Positions 1 to 5,153 of a stretch of 5,153 nucleotides of DNA are shown here, one piece after another (the stretch's first letter is position 1; each line of letters begins with the position of its first letter). The position numbers were made by a program, and so were the translations under genes. The stretch is from Vulcanimicrobiota bacterium (lineage in GTDB: Bacteria > Vulcanimicrobiota > Vulcanimicrobiia > Vulcanimicrobiales > Vulcanimicrobiaceae), in NCBI GenBank assembly GCA_030043675.1, contig JASHXG010000170.1, forward strand, positions 1-5,153, written 5' to 3'. Below the pieces are notes generated by a model that saw only the letters and a program-made list of their open reading frames with translations, was not told the DNA's origin and made no database searches.

Positions 1-465
1 GACACCGGCGACGATGAGGATAACCTGGTCGTCGTTTTGCTCTCCAAGAAGAAATCAAAAGCTCGCTGCATTGCGCGCGTCAACAATCCTGCCAACAAGC
101 TGATCTTCAATTCCTTGGATTCCGAAGACCCGGTCATCGTTATCTCGTCCACCGAGCTGATCCTGGACGTGCTCAACGAGCACGTCAACGCGTCAAAGTA
201 TCGCTCGATGCTCGAAACGATGCACCTCTTCGGCAAGGGCGACATGCAGCTGGTGAAGGTTGCGATCCCCGAGCGTTCTCCGGTTGACGGCAAGCGTTTG
301 GCCGAGATCGACTTCCCCCACAACTCCGTGGTCGTCGCGGTCGATCGCCCGGATTCCGATCTCGAGATTCCGACCGGAGACACGACGTTGCGCGCCGGCG
401 ACGCGATGATCGTAATCGTAAAAAATGGCGCCGCCGAGCGCATCCGTGCAATAATCGGCTCTTAG
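1..465 (+). CDS. trkA: TrkA family potassium uptake regulator (5'-truncated)
   Basis: This is the C-terminal part (154 residues visible) of a cytoplasmic regulatory subunit of Trk/Ktr-type K+ channels, which binds NAD(H) or nucleotide and gates a membrane partner. The frame is open from base 1, so the gene begins outside the window; the TTG at 37 is internal. The visible start, TGDDEDN, followed by ARVNNP about 20 residues later, is typical of the end of a TrkA_N Rossmann domain. After a linker containing SSTELI, residues about 80-150 form an RCK_C (TrkA_C) domain: KVAIPERSPVDGKRL, a VVVAVDR strand, then the LRAGDAMIVI motif near the C-terminus. It ends in TAG, which overlaps the stop of the convergent response regulator by 4 bp. 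A trkH/ktrB-type channel gene may lie upstream but cannot be seen. The family call is firm; TrkA versus KtrA/C cannot be decided from this fragment. Confidence 0.93.
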   Translation, partial: DTGDDEDNLVVVLLSKKKSKARCIARVNNPANKLIFNSLDSEDPVIVISSTELILDVLNEHVNASKYRSMLETMHLFGKGDMQLVKVAIPERSPVDGKRLAEIDFPHNSVVVAVDRPDSDLEIPTGDTTLRAGDAMIVIVKNGAAERIRAIIGS

Positions 466-1100
466 ATGTAACCCTTTCGCAGGGCGACGACGGCGGCTTG
501 CGTGCGATCGGCCGCCGAGAGCTTCTCGAGAATATCGCGAATGTGCCCCTTGACCGTTCCGAGGCCGATGTGGAGGCGATCGGCGATCTCGCTATTCCCA
601 TAGCCGTCGGCGATCAGCCCCAGAATCTCGGTCTCACGCGCGGTCAACGGCGAGTCCGCGGTGTTCTTCGCGCCCGACGAGAATCGGGCCAGGACGACGT
701 GTGCGATCCGCGGATCGAAGTATGCGCCGCCTTCGGCGGCGATGCGAACCGCATCCACGATGTGTTCGGGCTCGGAGCTCTTGAGGCAATAGGCGTCTGC
801 GCCGGCAGCCAGAGCCGCAACGACTTCGTCTTCGAAGTCCATCATCGTGACGATGACGACCCGCGTTGCCGGCAGCTCGGTATGCACGAGCTTGGTGAGC
901 GCGATACCGTCCATTCCCGGCAGTCCGATGTCGATGACCGCTACATCGGGCCGTTCGCGCGCGATCGTTTCCCAGCCGGCTAATCCGTCGGCGGCCTCTG
1001 CGACGACATCGAACGCTGCCTCCAGTGCCGTGCGCAATCCGGCGCGCGTCAGCGCGTGATCTTCTACGATGACGATGCGCGGCCGTGAATCTGCGGCCAT
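462..1100 (-). CDS. NarL/FixJ-family response regulator (REC + LuxR-type HTH)
   Basis: This 212-residue DNA-binding response regulator should be phosphorylated by the kinase encoded just upstream. The receiver domain spans about residues 5-120. It has the acidic pair E13-D14 (IVIVEDH), phospho-acceptor D57 (VAVIDIGLPGMDG), T85 and the conserved K107 (YCLKSS). A LuxR/GerE helix-turn-helix covers about 150-212, with LTARETEIL, a GYGNSEIADRL helix and the recognition stretch TVKGHIRDILEKL. The ATG at 1098-1100 is preferred: it overlaps the kinase TGA by one base, indicating translational coupling, and no strong Shine-Dalgarno sequence precedes it. An in-frame TTG at 1115 would add five residues. 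The K+-regulating KdpE proteins are OmpR/winged-helix regulators, so this is not a KdpE ortholog despite the kdp surroundings. Target genes are unknown; kdp or trk are guesses from position. Confidence 0.93.
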   Translation of the reverse strand: MAADSRPRIVIVEDHALTRAGLRTALEAAFDVVAEAADGLAGWETIARERPDVAVIDIGLPGMDGIALTKLVHTELPATRVVIVTMMDFEDEVVAALAAGADAYCLKSSEPEHIVDAVRIAAEGGAYFDPRIAHVVLARFSSGAKNTADSPLTARETEILGLIADGYGNSEIADRLHIGLGTVKGHIRDILEKLSAADRTQAAVVALRKGYI

Positions 1101-1102
1101 CA
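1098..1102 (-). promoter_or_regulatory. Stop/start overlap coupling kinase and response regulator
   Basis: Read on the minus strand, these five bases are TGATG: the kinase stop TGA (1102-1100) shares its A with the response-regulator ATG (1100-1098). The sequence just upstream has no convincing Shine-Dalgarno, so the regulator is probably translated by ribosomes finishing the kinase, which would fix the ratio of the two partners. Confidence 0.7.
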
Positions 1103-2653
1103 GTCGTTGGCCCAAGGCAGCGTCATCGTAAACGTGCTTCCGCGCTCTCTGGGTGCGTAGGCGATCGATCCCCCGTGCTTTTCGACGATTCGACGAACGA
1201 TATAGAGGCCTAACCCCGTTCCGCGTCCGGAGCGGGCGCCCCCGAAGCGCTGGAAGAGCTCGGTGCGGCTCTCCTCGGGAACGCCGTAGCCGTCGTCTTC
1301 TACTTCGATGCGGATCGCACTCCCGTCGCGCCGGCCGCGTACCGTAACGTGACCGCCTCGCGGCGTCGCGTCGATGGCGTTCGCGATGAGGTTTACGATC
1401 GCGCGCCGGATCTCGTGCGGATCGCCCGTCGTCGGCAGCGGGCCCGCCACCTCGGCGCGCAGCTCGATGCCCTTGACCTCAGCGATCGGCGCGAACTCCT
1501 CGACGATCCCGGTGATAAGCGCGTCGCACGCGACGCGCTCGCGAACGCTGGAGTCCTCGCCGGCTTCGTAGCGGGCAACCAACAGCAGGGTCTCCACGAT
1601 CCGCCGCTCGTCGTCGTTCGCGGCCAGCGTCGACCGAAGAATGCCGCGATAACGTTCCGGAAGGTCGCCGTAGGCGCCCGCCATCGCTTGGTTCATGGTT
1701 ACATGCTCGGCGGCTAGAGGCGTGCGCAGATCGTGAGCGAGCGCGTAGACGATGTCGCGAATGACGTCGTTGCGATCGGCCAGCTCGTCTTTCTGCTGAG
1801 CGATCTCGTCGTTGCGTTCACCCAGCTGCGTGAACAGGTGGGCTTGTTCGAGCGCGATGGAAGCTTGATCCGAGAACGCTTGCAACGTCGCAAAAGCGTC
1901 CGAGACGAACGAAGCTGTCCCATCGATCGTATCGATGAGCACGTACTCGGCGGCCTGACTGGTGGGAATGCGCGTCACGAGGGCTTCGCGCGCCCCCAAT
2001 GCGTCGAGCGTCAACCGGCCGAGTGCGTCGTTGCCGGTCAGGCGAAAGACACCCTCGGTGTCGCGCGCACGTGCCGTGAGCGATCCTAGCTCGGTCGAAA
2101 GCGTGCGCCGCGCGTAGGTAACGTCGCGCGCTCCGGCCGCGTACGACAGCACGAGCGCGGCCCCGAACGCGCCTTCGCGCACGATCAGCATCGCCTCGGA
2201 TGCGGCCAGCAGCTCCACCGACTCGCGCGTGATCGCCCGCTGCACCAGCTCGACGTTGAGCGTCTCGCGCACGCGTCCGGTCGCTTCGCGCAGTGCCTTC
2301 TCGATCTCCACCTGCCGCATCCGTCCCGCCGAGACTCCGGCTTCACGCGCATACTCCTGCGTCTTGATGCTCATGTACCCGACTAGCACGAAGGACGCGG
2401 CGGCCAGCAAACGATCCCCAATCGCGATGGCGCTCCAATGATAGTTGTCGTGCACGCCGTTGACGTATCCGGCAACGACGTTTGCGACTTCGGCGGCGAT
2501 CACCAGGTTCGTGGTCAGCCTGCTCTGCAGTGCCAAGCTGCTGAGCGCAATCGGACCGTTGAGTAAAATCGCAGCGACGAACAACTGCGGGGTCACCAGG
2601 TCGACGATCCAAGCGATGACGAGCAAGGTGTAACAGAGCAGAGCCACGGGCAT
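1100..2653 (-). CDS. Membrane sensor histidine kinase (4 TM, GAF-like, HisKA, HATPase_c)
   Basis: This 517-residue inner-membrane sensor kinase probably phosphorylates the coupled NarL-type regulator. Four hydrophobic segments lie at about residues 3-22, 24-43, 47-67 and 75-96. A GAF-like region covers about 127-272, and its last helix (FSDQASIALEQAHLF) is typical. A charged coiled-coil linker (about 276-300) leads to a HisKA domain with phospho-acceptor H307 in ALAHDLRTPL. The HATPase_c domain shows the N box NLIANAIDA (421-429), G1 box DDGYGVP (453-459), F box (467-470) and G2 box GTGLGLY (478-484); every catalytic motif is present. The ATG at 2651-2653 is chosen because the first TM helix begins right after it. 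The frame stays open to a TTG at 2842, but that would add 63 Arg-rich residues antisense to the start of the divergent KdpD-like gene. The domain order matches the output half of KdpD, though specific homology of the TM region to DUF4118 is not evident to me. Confidence 0.92.
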   Translation of the reverse strand: MPVALLCYTLLVIAWIVDLVTPQLFVAAILLNGPIALSSLALQSRLTTNLVIAAEVANVVAGYVNGVHDNYHWSAIAIGDRLLAAASFVLVGYMSIKTQEYAREAGVSAGRMRQVEIEKALREATGRVRETLNVELVQRAITRESVELLAASEAMLIVREGAFGAALVLSYAAGARDVTYARRTLSTELGSLTARARDTEGVFRLTGNDALGRLTLDALGAREALVTRIPTSQAAEYVLIDTIDGTASFVSDAFATLQAFSDQASIALEQAHLFTQLGERNDEIAQQKDELADRNDVIRDIVYALAHDLRTPLAAEHVTMNQAMAGAYGDLPERYRGILRSTLAANDDERRIVETLLLVARYEAGEDSSVRERVACDALITGIVEEFAPIAEVKGIELRAEVAGPLPTTGDPHEIRRAIVNLIANAIDATPRGGHVTVRGRRDGSAIRIEVEDDGYGVPEESRTELFQRFGGARSGRGTGLGLYIVRRIVEKHGGSIAYAPRERGSTFTMTLPWAND

Positions 2654-2710
2654 CCTGTTTTCGGTCCGCCCGGCGGGGGCGCCTTGGCTGAAGCGGAGAA
2701 GGCTGCGCCG
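2654..2710. promoter_or_regulatory. Divergent intergenic region between kinase and KdpD-like gene
   Basis: These 57 bp separate two divergent start codons, so both promoters must lie here or inside the flanking coding sequence. No sigma70-like -35/-10 pair stands out in this GC-rich stretch. A perfect odd-length inverted repeat, CCGCC-C-GGCGG (2666-2676), sits near the middle and could be an operator, but GC-rich sequence gives such palindromes by chance. On the kinase side only a weak GGCGGA lies 11 bp before its ATG. Confidence 0.45.
2695..2702 (+). promoter_or_regulatory. Ribosome binding site that decides the KdpD-like start
   Basis: GGAGAAGG lies 8 nt before the ATG at 2711. It is the best Shine-Dalgarno match in the region and favours 2711 over the in-frame TTG at 2684 and the ATG at 2720, which would have less suitable spacing. 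Confidence 0.65.
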
Positions 2711-4834
2711 ATGGAGCCAATGACGAAGGCGGAGGAGCTGCTGCGCGAGCTGGGCGGACGCGCGCGACTCGTCGTTTACGTTGCGAGCGCTCCCGGCTCG
2801 GGCAAGACGCGCCGTTTGCTGGAGGATGCGCGACGGCTGCAAGCCGACGGTAAGCGCGTTGCGATCGGCTGGATCGAAACCAAAGGACGGCCGGATCTCG
2901 AACGCGCCGCCGTCGGTTTACCGCGCATCCCGCCGCGCCAGGTGAGGATCGGCGACCGAGTCTACGAGGATTTCGACTACGAGGCTGCGGTGCGGGCAAA
3001 GCCCGACGTCGTTATCCTCGACGAGCTCGCGCACGACAATCTCGGCGATGCAGCGCACGCCAAACGCTGGCAAGACGCCCTCGCCCTCAAGGAACAGGGC
3101 ATCGGCGTCATCGGCGCGTTCAACATCCAGCACCTCGAAACCGTCGCTCCAACCGCCGAGGCGCTGATCGGTTATCCGGTGCGCGAGATCATTCCGCTCT
3201 CGTTTCTCCAAGCGGCTGACGAGGTCGTCGCTCTCGACGTCTCTCCGCGCCTGCTGCAAAGCCGGGTCCGTGCCGGAAAGATCGTCAACGAGCAGGATGT
3301 CGATCGCGCGCTCAACGGAGTCTTCAAGGAACAGACACTCTACATGCTGCGCGAGCTGCTCTTGCGCACCGTCGACAGCCTGACGCTGCCGGTCGTTAAG
3401 GCGGGGCGCACCTCGAGCGCGGCCGCGTTCGTCTATCCGAACGTCGACGTGCCGCCGTTTCTCCGGCGCACCGCCGCCATCGCTGATGCGCTCGACCTGG
3501 GCCTCGAAGTCGTTCCGACCGCCGGCGTGGATCCTACCGCACTCGAGCGTATCACCCGCGAGCTGGGCATCGAGATGCTGCATGAAACGATGGATCCGAC
3601 GTCAGTGAACGCGCTGCGCGCCTCGCTGGTCGCGCTTCCACACGGAAGGATCGCGGCTGGACTCGCGAGTAGGCCGCTTCCCTACGATCTATTCATCGTC
3701 GGCATCGGACAGACGTTTCTCGCCGAGAACCCTGCGCCGTCACCGTACTCGCAGACCGTCGGGGATCGCCTGCGCGTCGGATATGGCAAGCTCACGGTCT
3801 ACCTCGGCGCTGCGGCGGGCGCCGGCAAAACCTACGCGATGCTCGACCGCGCGCATCAACTGCAAGCCGATGGCGTCGACGTCGTCGTGGGCTTCGTCGA
3901 AACGCACGGGCGCAAGGAGACCGCCGCCCTGCTCGACGGCTTGGAGATCGTGCCCCCGAAGATCGTCAGCCTCAATGGTATTACCTACAAGGAGTTCGAT
4001 CGCGACGCGCTGATTGCGCGCAAGCCGCAGGTCGCGCTCATCGACGAGCTCGCTCACACCAACGCGCCCGGCTCGGTCGCCCCCAAGCGTTTCTACGACG
4101 TTCTGGCGGTGCTGCGCGCCGGAATCGACGTTATCACGACGCTCAACATCCAGCACCTCGAAGGCTTAGGCGACACGGTCTTGCGCCTAACCGGAACGGC
4201 GGTGCGCGAAACACTCCCCGACGGCATCTTGACGCTCGCCGACGAGGTCACGCTGATCGACGTGACGCCCGAAACCCTGCGCCAGCGCCTGCGCGAGGGG
4301 AAAATCTACCCGCTCGAACGCTGCGACGCGGCGCTGGCCAACTTCTTCCGTACCGAGAATCTCTTCGCGCTGCGCGAGCTGGCACTGCGCGAAGCGATGC
4401 GAGCGCGCCATCGCGAGCGCATCGCCTCGCCGTTCGAGCGCATTCTGCTGGCGATCGGCTCGCGCGAAGCCGACTTGAAGATGATCGCGCGCGCAGGCCG
4501 GATCGCCGCGCGACTCGCTATCGAGTTCGCGATCGCGCGCGTGATCGGTCCGAAGGACCGCATCGACCCGCACGTTCTGGAAGCGATGCGCGCCGAGGCG
4601 CGTAAGACGAACGTCGAGTGGATCGAAGAGACCGCTGACGACCCGCCGGTGCGGCTGCTGGAGATCGCACGCTCGCGCCCGGAGACGACCATCGCCCTGG
4701 GGGGCACGCACCGCGTGCCGCGCTGGCTGGCGCGCCCATCCTTCGCGCGCCGGCTGCTCGATGCGGGTGCACGCGAGCTCTTGGTGCTCATGCGTCCGGA
4801 GCAGGCCAAAGCTTCGGCGCCGCCCGAGGAGTAG
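2711..4834 (+). CDS. kdpD: Kinase-less KdpD-like protein with two tandem KdpD sensor modules
   Basis: This is a 707-residue soluble protein built from two copies of the KdpD N-terminal (osmosensitive K+ sensor) domain. Module 1 (about 17-222) has the Walker-A-like APGSGKT (27-33), Walker B ILDELAH (102-108) and NIQHLE (138-143). It is followed by a weakly recognisable Usp-like segment (about 225-340). Module 2 (about 359-565) repeats these as GAAAGAGKT (366-374), LIDELAHTNAPGS (443-455) and NIQHLE (479-484), and leads into a clearer Usp-like domain (about 573-698, starting FERILLAIGS). There is no hydrophobic segment, H box or HATPase domain. Classical KdpD is about 900 residues, with one sensor module plus Usp, four TM, GAF and kinase; short KdpD forms have only the single N-terminal part. 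In the Kdp system this domain binds nucleotide and modulates signalling to kdpFABC. Start: ATG 2711, with GGAGAAGG 8 nt upstream. Its end lies 17 bp from the kdpC end, with no clear terminator between. The domain call is firm; the biological role is inferred. Confidence 0.93.
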   Translation: MEPMTKAEELLRELGGRARLVVYVASAPGSGKTRRLLEDARRLQADGKRVAIGWIETKGRPDLERAAVGLPRIPPRQVRIGDRVYEDFDYEAAVRAKPDVVILDELAHDNLGDAAHAKRWQDALALKEQGIGVIGAFNIQHLETVAPTAEALIGYPVREIIPLSFLQAADEVVALDVSPRLLQSRVRAGKIVNEQDVDRALNGVFKEQTLYMLRELLLRTVDSLTLPVVKAGRTSSAAAFVYPNVDVPPFLRRTAAIADALDLGLEVVPTAGVDPTALERITRELGIEMLHETMDPTSVNALRASLVALPHGRIAAGLASRPLPYDLFIVGIGQTFLAENPAPSPYSQTVGDRLRVGYGKLTVYLGAAAGAGKTYAMLDRAHQLQADGVDVVVGFVETHGRKETAALLDGLEIVPPKIVSLNGITYKEFDRDALIARKPQVALIDELAHTNAPGSVAPKRFYDVLAVLRAGIDVITTLNIQHLEGLGDTVLRLTGTAVRETLPDGILTLADEVTLIDVTPETLRQRLREGKIYPLERCDAALANFFRTENLFALRELALREAMRARHRERIASPFERILLAIGSREADLKMIARAGRIAARLAIEFAIARVIGPKDRIDPHVLEAMRAEARKTNVEWIEETADDPPVRLLEIARSRPETTIALGGTHRVPRWLARPSFARRLLDAGARELLVLMRPEQAKASAPPEE
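2765..3367 (+). repeat. KdpD sensor module, copy 1 (residues 19-219)
   Basis: This is the first copy of an intragenic duplication. It aligns without a gap to copy 2 at a constant offset of 341 residues (1023 nt), with about 86 of 201 residues identical by hand count. It departs from family consensus: the first Walker A glycine is alanine (A25), and the usual NAPGS loop after the DELAH box reads NLGDA. Confidence 0.85.
3788..4390 (+). repeat. KdpD sensor module, copy 2 (residues 360-560)
   Basis: This is the second copy of the duplication and is closer to the classical KdpD consensus: THGR, DELAHTNAPGS, TLNIQHLE and LREGKIY are all kept. The Walker A proline found in most KdpD proteins is alanine here (A369). 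The longest nucleotide match to copy 1 that I noticed is 19 bp at the NIQHLE motif (3121-3139 against 4144-4162). Confidence 0.88.
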
Positions 4835-4851
4835 CGCCGCGCAGCGTTACC

Positions 4852-5153
4852 TTATTGGGGCTTGAGCCCGTCGAGCGCCAGATTCAGCTCGAGCACGTTC
4901 ACGCGCGGCTCGCCGAGAAAGCCGAAGGTTCTGCCCTCCACGTGCTCCGCCACGATCGCGTCGACCGCCGAGACGCTCATGTTGCGTGCCTTGGCGACCC
5001 GCGGTGCTTCCCAGTATGCGGCTTCCGGGCTGATGTCGGGATCGATACCGCTGCCGCTTGACGTTACCAAATCCATGGGCGGCGGTCCCTTCGCATCGGG
5101 ATTCTCTTTCTCGAGCTGCGCGATCGTCGTCTTCGTCGATGCAATCAGTTTCT
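4852..5153 (-). CDS. kdpC: KdpC subunit of K+-transporting P-type ATPase (5'-truncated)
   Basis: This is the C-terminal half (99 residues visible) of KdpC, the small single-TM subunit that joins the KdpA channel and KdpB ATPase in the high-affinity K+ pump KdpFABC. The frame is open to the right edge. Family hallmarks are [20 protein letters not shown], then DPDISPEAA, then the C-terminal [19 protein letters not shown]; it ends in TAA. The ATG at 5076 is internal, because KdpC motif residues (NPDAKG) lie before it. KdpC is usually about 190 residues, so the N-terminal TM helix lies outside the window, and kdpA/kdpB are expected beyond it on the same strand. The gene converges on the KdpD-like gene across 17 bp, whereas in classical kdpFABCDE operons kdpD follows kdpC on the same strand. 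Confidence 0.96.
   Translation of the reverse strand, partial: KLIASTKTTIAQLEKENPDAKGPPPMDLVTSSGSGIDPDISPEAAYWEAPRVAKARNMSVSAVDAIVAEHVEGRTFGFLGEPRVNVLELNLALDGLKPQ

Noticed and set aside
185..601. 138-residue minus-strand ORF spanning the end of trkA and of the response regulator
   Set aside because: Arg/Ser-rich shadow sequence that conflicts with two well-supported genes.
498..983. 161-residue plus-strand ORF opposite the response regulator
   Set aside because: The minus strand carries all receiver and HTH motifs; the plus-strand translation shows none.
2343..2999. 218-residue minus-strand ORF overlapping the kinase N-terminus and the KdpD-like 5' end
   Set aside because: It is Arg/Pro/Ser-rich low-complexity translation in another frame of the kinase, with no domain motif; a GC-driven shadow.
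2918..3583. 221-residue minus-strand ORF antisense to KdpD module 1
   Set aside because: It lies wholly opposite a gene with unmistakable conserved motifs and has no recognisable domain; typical antisense open frame in GC-rich DNA.
3121..4162. 19-bp direct repeat (3121-3139 and 4144-4162) as a possible recombination or mobile-element boundary
   Set aside because: Both copies encode the conserved NIQHLE motif at the same position of the duplicated module and are explained by ancient duplication plus constraint; no inverted termini or transposase are present.
4525..4540. GCGATCGC octamer and frequent CGATCG words, suggesting a HIP1-type cyanobacterial repeat
   Set aside because: I found only one perfect GCGATCGC by eye; the other cases vary at the ends and look like codon-use bias (Ala-Ile, Arg-Ser and similar), so it is not evidence for cyanobacteria.
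4439..4810. c-di-AMP-binding Usp motif as in staphylococcal KdpD
   Set aside because: The SxS and FTAxY elements of that motif are not visible in the second Usp-like domain, so no c-di-AMP claim is made.
4835..4851. Possible bidirectional terminator between the KdpD-like gene and kdpC
   Set aside because: The 17-bp gap has no convincing stem-loop followed by a T-run on either strand.

Overview
The window is a compact, GC-rich, gene-dense piece of a bacterial chromosome given over to potassium homeostasis. Five genes fill nearly all of it, and the largest gap is 57 bp. Nothing in the sequence fixes the host. Long shadow reading frames, a strong GC bias and frequent GATCG-containing words suit a high-GC Gram-negative-type lineage. 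A deep-branching group such as Eremiobacterota is possible, but that is only an impression.

Layout, left to right: (1) the C-terminal part of a TrkA-type NAD-binding/RCK potassium-channel regulator (+ strand, cut by the left edge); (2) a NarL/FixJ-type response regulator (- strand), whose stop codon overlaps the trkA stop tail to tail; (3) a membrane histidine kinase (- strand; four predicted TM helices, GAF-like region, HisKA, HATPase_c), whose TGA overlaps the ATG of the response regulator, so the two form one translationally coupled operon; (4) a 57-bp divergent intergenic region; (5) a 707-residue soluble protein (+ strand) made of two consecutive KdpD N-terminal sensor modules with no membrane domain and no kinase domain; (6) the C-terminal half of KdpC, a subunit of the high-affinity K+ ATPase (- strand, cut by the right edge), tail to tail with the KdpD-like gene.

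The genes suggest one circuit. KdpFABC would be the high-affinity K+ pump, and TrkA would gate a lower-affinity Trk/Ktr-type channel. The KdpD-like protein is the sensory half of KdpD without its output half. Next to it, transcribed divergently, is a kinase with the layout of KdpD's missing half (four TM, GAF, HisKA, HATPase), but it is coupled to a NarL-type regulator instead of an OmpR-type KdpE. The main finding is this tandem, kinase-less double KdpD sensor beside a separately encoded kinase and regulator. That the parts work together is inferred from context and is not shown by the sequence.
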